This document shows, piece by piece, positions 25,873-33,904 of a stretch of 64,000 nucleotides of DNA (position 1 is the stretch's first letter; every line of letters starts with the position of its first letter). The position numbers and the translations under genes are program-made. Source of the DNA: Bacteroidia bacterium (lineage in GTDB: Bacteria; Bacteroidota; Bacteroidia; B-17B0; Aurantibacillaceae). The stretch is from NCBI GenBank assembly GCA_016787785.1, contig JAEUTO010000006.1:496001-560000 (forward strand). Direction: 5' to 3'. Below the pieces are notes generated by a model. It was not told the DNA's origin. It made no database searches and saw only the letters and a list, made by a program, of their open reading frames with translations.

Positions 25873-27108
25873 CTAAAAATTCAAGTCACTTACTTTTAAA
25901 GTAAGTAGTGCAATATCATCGGGGAATTCGTTTTCACCCTTAAACTCTTCTGCAAAAAATAGTATAGCTTTATTTAAGAATTCAGGCGTAGCCTTTGCAT
26001 TCTTTTCTATTAATTCTTCAACGGCTTGCACACTAATGGTGTCATTCTCGGTATTCATTGTATCTGTTAAGCCGTCAGTATAACACACAAGTGTAAACTC
26101 CGAAGTATAATTAAAGATCTCTACATTAATAACCGGCAAAACTTCTGCAATGCCTAACAATGGGCAACCATTACTCAGTTCAGTAAATTTATTTTCGTAA
26201 AAAAGGATAGGGGGGTTGTGGCCTGCATTTATGTAAGTTAACTGCTGACTCTTGGTATTTAATTTAGCGAGAAATAATGATACAAATTTTTCATTTTTGG
26301 CATTTGTAATTACGCGCTTGTTTAACTCAATAACGATGTCTTTTAAATTATGGGTAAATGTAATAAGACTTTGTAATGTAGCTTGTATATTACTCATTAA
26401 CAAAGCCGCCGCCACTCCCTTACCGCTTACATCGGCCACACAAAAAACAAACTCGTGATTATTTAATTTAATAAAGTCGTAATAATCGCCGCCCACTTGT
26501 TGATGCGGTAAATACCTCGCCGCTACTAATAGTCCATCAGAGTTTGGAAGATCTTTAGGAAAGAGCATTTGCTGCATGCTTTGCGCCAGTTCTAACTCTT
26601 TTTTAATTTGTGCTCGTTGAATGTTCTCTTTAAATAATTTTTTATTTTCAATAGCAACAATAATAATATTGGTAAGCGTTTGTACAAAAGGTAAATGTTT
26701 TATGGCAGCACTAAGTTCAAGTTTCTCTTCGTTCACATCGCTTAGCAGAACATAAGCCATGGGTGTTTTTTTATGAAAAACCGGAATCACAATTTCAAAT
26801 TGCTTACTCAGTTCGCCTTTGCTAAAATTTATTGTCTCAATTTCGCTAATTGAAAGTAATTCATTCTCAAATACGATAGCTTCTGCATCTTTTTTTATAC
26901 CGTATTTCAATAAACACTTCCATTCTACATCAAAACTAAATAATACCAGTTTTCCCACACCCAAGCGGTTTTCCAATATGTCCTGAAAAAGATCAAGTAA
27001 CTGACCGGTAGAAAAATTATTATTAATAGCTTTAGTCACCTCAAGCAAAGCGTTTAACTTAAGGTCCTGGATGTGTTTTTGTTGCGTTATTTTTGATTGG
27101 TCAGACAA
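25873..27108 (-). CDS. GAF-SpoIIE (PP2C-type) serine phosphatase
   Basis: The 411-residue cytosolic protein has an N-terminal GAF-like sensor (residues about 15-170, beginning LEVTKAINNNFSTGQLLDLF). A linker ELAQSMQQMLFPKDLP follows, then a SpoIIE/RsbU phosphatase: VGGDYYDFI (metal Asp), VADVSGKGVAAALLMSN, YINAGHNPP, YTDGLTD and PDDIALLTLKV. It would dephosphorylate an anti-sigma antagonist or similar partner. TTG is the only plausible start, 4 nt past the stop of the phosphoribosyltransferase gene. It is the last gene of the lhgO-dapA operon. Confidence 0.92.
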   Translation of the reverse strand: MSDQSKITQQKHIQDLKLNALLEVTKAINNNFSTGQLLDLFQDILENRLGVGKLVLFSFDVEWKCLLKYGIKKDAEAIVFENELLSISEIETINFSKGELSKQFEIVIPVFHKKTPMAYVLLSDVNEEKLELSAAIKHLPFVQTLTNIIIVAIENKKLFKENIQRAQIKKELELAQSMQQMLFPKDLPNSDGLLVAARYLPHQQVGGDYYDFIKLNNHEFVFCVADVSGKGVAAALLMSNIQATLQSLITFTHNLKDIVIELNKRVITNAKNEKFVSLFLAKLNTKSQQLTYINAGHNPPILFYENKFTELSNGCPLLGIAEVLPVINVEIFNYTSEFTLVCYTDGLTDTMNTENDTISVQAVEELIEKNAKATPEFLNKAILFFAEEFKGENEFPDDIALLTLKVSDLNF

Positions 27109-27112
27109 TTTC

Positions 27113-27616
27113 TTAAGTTAAATAAACGGTTTCTTTACCTTTTTTTGAAAAATCTGCTTCTATATGTTCCTGTAAAGTGGTGCTTAATCTTAAGCCTACA
27201 AAATCGGCCTTTACCGGGAAACGTGTATGACTTCTGTCTACCAGAATTACCGTGTTTATTTTTTTTACAGGTTTATCTAAAAATAATTTTACGGCGTACA
27301 TTAATGTTTTGCCACTGTTTAAAACGTCGTCTACTAAAATAATAGTTTTGTTTACAAATGTCTTGTCTTCAAAATCTGTTAAGGGTTCACCTTCCCAGGG
27401 TTTATCTTTGTTTACAGTAATTTTTCCTAAGGTGATCTTTAATGGCGAGATCTTTTTTAATTTGTCACATAAATTGGTGGCCACCTTATAACCGTTACCT
27501 TCAATACCAACGATCAATAATTCTTTTTCAGAAAAATTATTTTCATAAACCTCGTAAGCTAACCTGCTTAATTTTTGGTTGATCTGTAATGTATCTAATA
27601 TTTTTACCTTACTCAT
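27113..27616 (-). CDS. PyrR-like phosphoribosyltransferase
   Basis: The 167-residue type I PRTase has the PRPP-binding motif IILVDDVLNSGKTL, and a VDRSHTRFPVKADFVGLRL segment that resembles the PyrR/uracil PRTase hood (VDRGHRELPI in PyrR). It could be a pyrimidine-salvage enzyme; an RNA-binding regulator role is less likely, since no pyr genes are near. The start overlaps the dapA stop by 4 nt (ATGA), so the two are co-translated. The precise base specificity is open. Confidence 0.82.
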   Translation of the reverse strand: MSKVKILDTLQINQKLSRLAYEVYENNFSEKELLIVGIEGNGYKVATNLCDKLKKISPLKITLGKITVNKDKPWEGEPLTDFEDKTFVNKTIILVDDVLNSGKTLMYAVKLFLDKPVKKINTVILVDRSHTRFPVKADFVGLRLSTTLQEHIEADFSKKGKETVYLT

Positions 27617-28497
27617 TTGTATTTTTTTATTAATTCTGCAAGGGTCTTTTTTACTTTATCATTTGGTTCGCACAATGGCAAACGCACATAAGGATCACAT
27701 TTTTTTAATAAACTTAAAGCATACTTAATGCCACCCGGGTTGCCATCTGCAAATAACTGGTCTGTAATATCTATTAAGCCGTAATGTAGTTTTTGTGCTT
27801 CAGTAAATTTGTGTTTTAAACTTAAGCGCACCATTTCACTATAGTCTTTTGGAAAAGCATTAGCTACAACAGATATTACGCCATCGCCACCGGCCGCAAT
27901 AACTGGTAAAGTTAAATTGTCGTCACCGCTTATTACTAAAAAACCGTTCGGTTTGTTTTTTATCAGCTTCATTATTTGTTCTATACTGCCACTTGCTTCT
28001 TTAGTAGCAACAATATTTTTAAAGTCGCGGGCAATTCGTAATTGGGTTTCCCAGGTAACATTACTTCCGGTACGGCCTGGAACGTTATATAAAATAATAT
28101 CTTTTTTAGTTGACTTTGCAACTGCTTTGTAATGCTGATAATAACCTTCCTGATTAGGTTTATTATAGTATGGCGCAACCGATAGAATTGCTTCAAAAGG
28201 TTTCAGATCTGTTTTTTGAATGGTCTCAATAACCTCTGCAGTATTATTTCCACCAATACCTAAAACCAAAGGCAATTTTTTAGCATTGGCTTTAATTACG
28301 GTTTCTATAACTAGTTTTTTTTCTTCTTTACTAAGCGTAACGCTTTCACCGGTTGTTCCTAAAACAACAATGTATTCTACTTTACCTGCGTGTAAATGCT
28401 TTACAATTTGCGTTAATGCAGCAGTATCTACATTTCCTTTTTTCGTAAATGGTGTTACAATTGCTACACCGGTCCCTCTTAAATTAGTATTACGCAT
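27613..28497 (-). CDS. dapA: 4-hydroxy-tetrahydrodipicolinate synthase
   Basis: DapA condenses pyruvate with aspartate semialdehyde in the lysine/meso-diaminopimelate pathway. The 294-residue protein has GTTGESVTLSKEE (Thr48, Thr49), YYNKPNQEGYYQHY, ILYNVPGRTG (Tyr137) and the Schiff-base lysine in VATKEASG (Lys166). The length is normal. It follows lhgO by 16 nt and overlaps the PRTase gene. Aldolase relatives such as NanA share the fold, but the NVPGRTG and GESVTL motifs favour DapA. Confidence 0.94.
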   Translation of the reverse strand: MRNTNLRGTGVAIVTPFTKKGNVDTAALTQIVKHLHAGKVEYIVVLGTTGESVTLSKEEKKLVIETVIKANAKKLPLVLGIGGNNTAEVIETIQKTDLKPFEAILSVAPYYNKPNQEGYYQHYKAVAKSTKKDIILYNVPGRTGSNVTWETQLRIARDFKNIVATKEASGSIEQIMKLIKNKPNGFLVISGDDNLTLPVIAAGGDGVISVVANAFPKDYSEMVRLSLKHKFTEAQKLHYGLIDITDQLFADGNPGGIKYALSLLKKCDPYVRLPLCEPNDKVKKTLAELIKKYK

Positions 28498-28513
28498 AAT
28501 TAAATATATAAAA

Positions 28514-29731
28514 TTATTTTAAATTAAAGTATTCTGTTGCCATTAAAGCAATTTCGTTACCGTAAGCCAGGCTTGCAGTAGCAGCAGGGCTTGGGCTATT
28601 TATCACATGCATGGCGTTACCATGTTTTTCAATTTTAAAATCGTCAAGCATTTCACCTTCGGGTCCAAGTGCCATTGCGCGTATACCACAGCGGGCAGCA
28701 ACTATCTCATCCATCTCTAAACTTGGAATTAATTTGCGAAGACGATTTAAAAAATAAGTTTTGCTAAATGCACCACGGTACTCATCCATACCAAAACGCC
28801 AGTGTTTACCAAAAAATTTCCAGGTGCCTTTAAAACCAAACGCATCAATCGTATCTTTAAAACTAAAAGCGGTTTTGCTGTATCCTTCGCGGTCAAATAC
28901 AAATACAGCATTAGGCCCACACTCGGTTCCACCATGTATCATACGTGTAAAATGCACACCTAAGAAAGGGAATTTTGGATTTGGCACAGGGTAAATTAAA
29001 TGTTTTACTTTATGCAATCCTTTTTCTGTAAGATCATAATAATCGCCTCTAAAGCCAATAATTTCAGCATCACTTTTCTGTCCTTCTTTTTTCGCCATTC
29101 TGTCGGCTTGTAAGCCAGAAGTGGTAATAATATATTTGCCAATAAATTTATCAGTTTTAGTGATCACGGTTGTGCTGTCTTGCCCTCTTTCAAAGCCAAC
29201 AACGTGTTGCGAGGTTAGTACTTTACTGCCGTTATTTTTGGCATTTACTAATTCTTTATATTTTTTTGCTACCTGGTCGTAATCAATAATGCCGGTGCAG
29301 CCAACACGAATACCTGCAATGCCTTCACAAAAGGGTTCAATTTCTTTAATGCGTTTTGGGTCTATGATCTCCATATCCTCAACGCCATTGGCAATACCGT
29401 TGTTGAAGACTTTGTTCATGTGCGCCAGTTCGCTTTCGTGTGTAGCAACAATTAATTTTCCGCAAATATCATGCGCTATTTTGTAGTCCTTAGCAAATTG
29501 TACTAGTTCCCTTCTACCATCAACACAGTTCTTTGCCTTGTACGAGCCTGGTTTGTAATAGATGCCACTGTGAATAACGCCGCTGTTGTGCGATGTTTGG
29601 TGCTGCGCCACTTCTTTTTCCTTCTCTAAAACCAAAATGGTTTTATTAGGATGATAAGTACACAATTTATAGGCTGTGGCAAGGCCAACTATGCCCCCGC
29701 CAACAATAATAATGTCAAATTTTTGTTCCAT
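28514..29731 (-). CDS. lhgO: L-2-hydroxyglutarate oxidase
   Basis: The 405-residue FAD enzyme starts with the dinucleotide-binding motif IIIVGGGIVGLATAY (about 7-21), then HQTSHNSGVIHSGIYYKPGS, the family hallmark, and later RGDYYDL, LIYPVPNPKFPFLGVHFTR and NSPSPAATASLAYG near the end. It oxidises L-2-hydroxyglutarate to 2-oxoglutarate at the membrane. I use the ATG at 29731 rather than an upstream in-frame alternative, because the FAD motif must lie near the N terminus. It leads the operon with dapA. Confidence 0.93.
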   Translation of the reverse strand: MEQKFDIIIVGGGIVGLATAYKLCTYHPNKTILVLEKEKEVAQHQTSHNSGVIHSGIYYKPGSYKAKNCVDGRRELVQFAKDYKIAHDICGKLIVATHESELAHMNKVFNNGIANGVEDMEIIDPKRIKEIEPFCEGIAGIRVGCTGIIDYDQVAKKYKELVNAKNNGSKVLTSQHVVGFERGQDSTTVITKTDKFIGKYIITTSGLQADRMAKKEGQKSDAEIIGFRGDYYDLTEKGLHKVKHLIYPVPNPKFPFLGVHFTRMIHGGTECGPNAVFVFDREGYSKTAFSFKDTIDAFGFKGTWKFFGKHWRFGMDEYRGAFSKTYFLNRLRKLIPSLEMDEIVAARCGIRAMALGPEGEMLDDFKIEKHGNAMHVINSPSPAATASLAYGNEIALMATEYFNLK

Positions 29732-29775
29732 AAAATACAGGTGTAAATGTACCAAATAAAGCCGGAATTTTGCTT

Positions 29776-29783
29776 TATCTTTG
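29776..29783 (+). promoter_or_regulatory. Predicted -7 box of FAH-family operon
   Basis: TATCTTTG (exact TAnnTTTG) lies 23 nt before the ATG at 29807. Confidence 0.5.
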
Positions 29784-29806
29784 CCTTTTAGTTTAACAAA
29801 TTACCT

Positions 29807-30412
29807 ATGAAAATTATTTGCATTGGGCGCAATTACGCCGAGCATGCCAAAGAGATGAAGGCCGATCTGCCAACAGAACCGGTGTTTTTTATGAAACCCG
29901 ATACGGCTCTGTTAAAAGAGGGCGATTTTTATATCCCGGATTTTACAAAAGACCTGCATCACGAGATAGAATTGGTATTAAAGATCTGCAAAGCCGGCAA
30001 ACATATTGACGAGCGTTTTGCGAATAAATATTATGATGAGATAGGCCTGGGCATTGACTTTACAGCGCGCGACATACAGGCAAAATGCAAAGAGAAAGGT
30101 TTACCATGGGAGAAGGCGAAAGCCTTTGATAATAGTGCCCCAATTGGTTCTTTTGTGAAGAAAGATACATTGGAACTTGATAACATCGCTTTTGAATTAA
30201 AAGTTAACGGACAAAGCAAGCAGCTAGGTAATTCAAAGGACCTGATCTTTTCTTTTGATAAAGTAATTGCCTATGTGTCAAAATTTGTGAGCTTAAAAGT
30301 GGGTGATCTTATTTATACCGGAACCCCCGAAGGCGTTGGCGCTGTTAAGATAGGCGACACCCTGGAAGGATCCATTAATGGCAAACAATTCTTAAAACTG
30401 AATATTAAATAG
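29807..30412 (+). CDS. Fumarylacetoacetate hydrolase-family protein
   Basis: The 201-residue protein matches the small FAHD1/YcgM branch. It starts [16 protein letters not shown], with metal ligands in HHEIELVL (Glu53, Glu55) and DFTARDIQ (Asp84), and a C-terminal [17 protein letters not shown] loop. Members act as acylpyruvases or oxaloacetate decarboxylases; which activity applies here cannot be told. It begins a short operon with yidD, 4 nt downstream. Confidence 0.9.
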   Translation: MKIICIGRNYAEHAKEMKADLPTEPVFFMKPDTALLKEGDFYIPDFTKDLHHEIELVLKICKAGKHIDERFANKYYDEIGLGIDFTARDIQAKCKEKGLPWEKAKAFDNSAPIGSFVKKDTLELDNIAFELKVNGQSKQLGNSKDLIFSFDKVIAYVSKFVSLKVGDLIYTGTPEGVGAVKIGDTLEGSINGKQFLKLNIK

Positions 30413-30416
30413 ACCG

Positions 30417-30629
30417 GTGTTTAAAAAAATAGCCATAGCGTTTGTTAAATTTTACCAATATTGCATCAGGCCAATGTTGCCTAATTCATGCAGGTACACG
30501 CCATCCTGCAGCCAATATGCCGTTGAGGCCATTAATAAATATGGGGCTTTTAAAGGAGGTTGGATGGGCTTAAAGCGTATCTTAAGATGTAATCCATGGG
30601 GCGGCCATGGTTACGACCCGGTTCCATAA
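30417..30629 (+). CDS. yidD: Membrane protein insertion efficiency factor YidD
   Basis: The 70-residue amphipathic protein has the hallmark [15 protein letters not shown] and a glycine-rich end ([14 protein letters not shown]). YidD assists YidC-dependent insertion of inner-membrane proteins. The usual neighbours rnpA and yidC are not in this window; instead it follows an FAH hydrolase gene by 4 nt. GTG start. Confidence 0.95.
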   Translation: MFKKIAIAFVKFYQYCIRPMLPNSCRYTPSCSQYAVEAINKYGAFKGGWMGLKRILRCNPWGGHGYDPVP

Positions 30630-30644
30630 CACATAAAATTTTTG

Positions 30645-30652
30645 TAAATTTG
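30645..30652 (+). promoter_or_regulatory. Predicted -7 box, leaderless arrangement
   Basis: TAAATTTG (exact TAnnTTTG) ends 3 nt before the ATG at 30656, so the transcript may begin at the start codon. Confidence 0.5.
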
Positions 30653-30655
30653 GGT

Positions 30656-31423
30656 ATGTTTAAAATAAAGGCTTTTATTTCTTTACTGTTTCTTTCATTA
30701 CTTATTGTGTCTTGTAAAAAGGATAATGAGATCGTTGTACCTGATGTGGCCAAACAGCCAACCGTTACCTTTAATTTTAAAGCTCTGGTAGATAACGCTC
30801 CACTTGTGCCAAATACAAAATGGTACAAGAACGCTAATAACGATAGTTTTTGCGTAACAAAACTCAATTACTACATCAGTAATTTAAAGTTCAGACGTGA
30901 TGATGGATCGGTTTATTCTGAGCCAAACTCGTATCATATTATTAAACATGTAGAAGGCGTAACCTCTTTTACGGTTTTAGATCTGCCTGAAGGAAATTAC
31001 AATCAAATAGAATTTTTAATTGGTGTTGATAGTTTAAGGAATATAAGCGGCTCGCAAACCGGAGACCTTTCGCCCGACAGTTTGATGTTTTGGGACTGGA
31101 GCACAGGTTATATCTTTTTTAAATTTGAAGGGCAGTATAAAAATACAACAACACCAGTTGCAGATTATTATTCTATGCACATTGGTGGTTTTAAAGCGCC
31201 GGATAATTTTATCAAAAAATGTACATTTAATTTAAGTACACATCTTATTGCAGAAAAGAATAAACGATCTAAAGTTTTTTACAATACCAGCATTAATGAG
31301 ATCTTTACAAACCCAATTATTGTAGATTTTAATACCTACGCAAGTGTTGGCGGTGGAAGAAAGGCTCAGCAAATTTCAGATAATTACCAGGATATGTTCA
31401 CTGTTGATCATATTGAGAACTAA
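30656..31423 (+). CDS. MbnP-like metal-associated lipoprotein
   Basis: The 255-residue protein begins with a lipoprotein signal (LLFLSLLIVSC). It has the MbnP-family pattern: VTFNFKALVDNAPL, LNYYISNLKF, IEFLIGVDSLRN, LMFWDWSTGYIFFKFEG and HIGGF. Family members are associated with copper chemistry together with MbnH di-heme proteins, but no mbnH is visible here. The start at 30656 is favoured over an in-frame upstream extension inside yidD. The downstream thioredoxin-fold gene overlaps its end, so the two may act together. Confidence 0.82.
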   Translation: MFKIKAFISLLFLSLLIVSCKKDNEIVVPDVAKQPTVTFNFKALVDNAPLVPNTKWYKNANNDSFCVTKLNYYISNLKFRRDDGSVYSEPNSYHIIKHVEGVTSFTVLDLPEGNYNQIEFLIGVDSLRNISGSQTGDLSPDSLMFWDWSTGYIFFKFEGQYKNTTTPVADYYSMHIGGFKAPDNFIKKCTFNLSTHLIAEKNKRSKVFYNTSINEIFTNPIIVDFNTYASVGGGRKAQQISDNYQDMFTVDHIEN

Positions 31424-32885
31424 CGTATCTTTTTCTAAAATCAACATTATAAAAACGATCAAAGCTATTTCTAAATATTTGTTTTTCCTTTTGATCTTTA
31501 GCAAAGGGATCTCTCAGAATATCATTATTAAGGGCAAAGCCCACAAAATGTATGCGGGCAAAATAATTGAGCTTAATTCGCTTAACGATTACATTACCAA
31601 CACCAAACAAAAAGAAGACAGAGATACCATTCAACCGGATGGATATTTTGAATTGCATTTTCAATCGGACTTTACGCAACCTGTTTTTTTAACTATTCAA
31701 AATGTAGTTGCCAAAATGTATGTGCAGCCCGATTTTGTGTATGGTATTACCATCCCTGAATTAGAAAAAGATTTTGATTATAATAATGATGCTGAGTTGC
31801 CTATAAACATTGGCATTGTTGGTACTGATACTACTGAATTAAACGTACTTACTTTCGATTATGAAAAACAGTTCAATAATTTGTTCGACCCCAAGGATAG
31901 CAAATTTTTAAACCGCCCTATGATGTTCAAGAGAGCCGATACACTTAAAAAGATCTGCGATACACGCTACAAAAAAATAAAGAACCCTTATTTTTTAAAT
32001 TATGTAGAGTACTCAATTGCCTCTATTAACGCCAGTGTGTCGCGTGGCGAGAATTATTTGATAAATGGTTATATTATTAATAAACCAATACAATATAACC
32101 ATTACGAATACATGCAGTTCTTTAATGCCTGTTTTAAAGGTTATTTAAATACCTATGCCTCTTCGCAAAAGGGCCAATCACTTTACAACATTATTAATGT
32201 AAAAGCAGATTATGATCTGTTATCGGAATTTATGAAAGGCGATAAATTCTTAAAAGCAGATTCGTTGCGCGAACTGGTTATTTTAAAAAATTTATGGGAT
32301 TTTTATTTTAGTGCCGATTTTGCACCGGAAGCCGTTGCCACAATTACTTCTGCGCTGCAACAAAAAACAAAAGTAAAGCAGCACAAGAAAATTGCCAACA
32401 ACATGCTGGCCTATTTTAATAAAATGCAAACAGGTTCTTTGGCTCCGGGCTTTTCTGCAAGAACAAAAGAGGGTACTATGGGTACTTTAAGTTCTTTTAA
32501 AGGGCGTTGGGTGTATTTAAATTTTTTCTCTACCTCTAATACCGAGAGTATGCGCGAGATGCCAAAGATTGATGCCCTTCGCAAAAAGTTTGGCGATAAA
32601 GTGGTGTTTGTCAGCATTTGCCTTGACGATAGCTTGAAGAGTTATACCAACTATTTAAAAACAAATCCAAAATTTAACTGGACCATCTGGTACAACAATG
32701 ATAAGTCGTTGACAAAAACAGCAAAGGATAATTATTTTGTTACAGGAACAGAAGCCTATTTTTTCATCAATAATTTTGGTTATTTGGCACAATCTCCGGC
32801 TTTAGCGCCATCAAAAGGCATAGAGTATAAATTAAACTCTATCTTTAAGCCAGCTAAGAAAAATACAAGAACCGGCATCCGATAA
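31413..32885 (+). CDS. Thioredoxin-fold protein lacking the CXXC motif
   Basis: The protein (about 490 residues if the TTG at 31413 is used) has an export signal ending FFLLIFSKGISQ, an N-terminal beta domain resembling DUF4369-type TlpA partners, a helical middle and a C-terminal AhpC/TSA-TlpA thioredoxin fold (GSLAPGFSARTKEG, WVYLNFFSTSNTESMREMP). Where TlpA proteins have WCGPC it has SNTES, so no redox cysteines are present. The start is uncertain; there is no ATG before the signal, and TTG 31413 overlaps the MbnP-like gene by 11 nt. Confidence 0.78.
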   Translation: MRTNVSFSKINIIKTIKAISKYLFFLLIFSKGISQNIIIKGKAHKMYAGKIIELNSLNDYITNTKQKEDRDTIQPDGYFELHFQSDFTQPVFLTIQNVVAKMYVQPDFVYGITIPELEKDFDYNNDAELPINIGIVGTDTTELNVLTFDYEKQFNNLFDPKDSKFLNRPMMFKRADTLKKICDTRYKKIKNPYFLNYVEYSIASINASVSRGENYLINGYIINKPIQYNHYEYMQFFNACFKGYLNTYASSQKGQSLYNIINVKADYDLLSEFMKGDKFLKADSLRELVILKNLWDFYFSADFAPEAVATITSALQQKTKVKQHKKIANNMLAYFNKMQTGSLAPGFSARTKEGTMGTLSSFKGRWVYLNFFSTSNTESMREMPKIDALRKKFGDKVVFVSICLDDSLKSYTNYLKTNPKFNWTIWYNNDKSLTKTAKDNYFVTGTEAYFFINNFGYLAQSPALAPSKGIEYKLNSIFKPAKKNTRTGIR

Positions 32886-32889
32886 ATTT

Positions 32890-33606
32890 GTGAATACAAA
32901 AATAAATAGCGCTTCCATTTGGCCTGAGCAAATTGTTTATGAAGACAATCATATTATGATCGTTAATAAACTACCGTCGGAAATTGTGCAGGGTGATAAG
33001 ACAGGCGATCTTCCTCTAAGTGAAAAGATAAAAGAGTTCATTAAAGTACGCGATCATAAACCAGGCAATGTTTTTTGTGGCGTTATTCATAGGCTCGATA
33101 GACCAGTGAGCGGTTTAATTATTTTTGCCAAAACAAGTAAAGCACTTTCACGCTTTAATGAATTGTTTCGCGAAAAAACAATTAAGAAAACCTATTTAGC
33201 GGTTGTAAAAAACAGACCACCAAAAATTTCTGATAAATTAATTCATTATATTTTAAAGAACGAAAAAACAAACATGTCTAAAGCGCATGTTAAACCTGTT
33301 GCAAATGGCTTGATGGCAGAGCTGGATTATGAATTAATTGCTTCATCAGATAATTATCATTTATTAAAGATCAATTTGCATACAGGCCGTCATCACCAGA
33401 TCCGCGCACAACTAGCTGCCATTGGCTGCCCGATAAAAGGCGATCTTAAGTACGGTTTTGCACGCACCAACGATGGTGGCTTTATTCACTTACACAGTTA
33501 TCAAATTAGTTTTACGCATCCTATCAAAGATGAGCCTTTAACGATCAAAGCTTTTCCTGTTACCAGCGATCCTGTTTGGAATTATTTTTCTAAAATGGAT
33601 GTTTAA
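32890..33606 (+). CDS. RluA-family pseudouridine synthase
   Basis: The 238-residue protein has the catalytic motif VIHRLDRPVSGLIIFAKTSKA (Asp in RLDR) and the C-terminal LHTGRHHQIRAQLAAIGCPI of RluA-type enzymes. No S4 domain is present, which matches the short RluA/TruC-like members acting on 23S rRNA or tRNA. GTG start, 4 nt past the thioredoxin-fold gene. A TAAATTTG at this junction overlaps the start codon and is probably fortuitous. Confidence 0.92.
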   Translation: MNTKINSASIWPEQIVYEDNHIMIVNKLPSEIVQGDKTGDLPLSEKIKEFIKVRDHKPGNVFCGVIHRLDRPVSGLIIFAKTSKALSRFNELFREKTIKKTYLAVVKNRPPKISDKLIHYILKNEKTNMSKAHVKPVANGLMAELDYELIASSDNYHLLKINLHTGRHHQIRAQLAAIGCPIKGDLKYGFARTNDGGFIHLHSYQISFTHPIKDEPLTIKAFPVTSDPVWNYFSKMDV

Positions 33607-33634
33607 GGTTTAACCACAAAACACTAAGAAAAAT

Positions 33635-33775
33635 TTAACCAAATAGACACATAGTTTTCAAAGTGTAACTAGTTTATAAAAGTAAAACATAGTTATTTTC
33701 TTTGCAAGGCAAAGAAAATTATGTGAACCTTATCTGCGGTTAGCTTTGATCTTTTTCTATGTTTCTATGTGTTTA
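33635..33775. repeat. Palindromic intergenic element, copy B
   Basis: Left arm TTAACCAAATAGACACATAG (33635-33654) agrees with that of copy C at 18 of 20 positions. The right arm CTATGTTTCTATGTGTTTA (33757-33775) is inverted. The central hairpin TTTTCTTTGC-AAG-GCAAAGAAAA occupies 33696-33718. It fills most of the gap before gldM. Confidence 0.8.
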
Positions 33776-33904
33776 AATAGTTTCAGAAACATCGAGCAAT
33801 AACTTATATTTTCAAAAAAGTTACAACTTGTTCAAAAAAATAAATTCTGTAACCATTTTTGATTTTTTGGCTTTATAGTTTATAACCCACTAAACTAAAA
33901 AACC

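Noticed and set aside
32883-32890. TAAATTTG as a promoter of the RluA-type gene
   Set aside because: Its last base is the first base of the GTG start, so transcription would begin inside the gene. It is likely chance.
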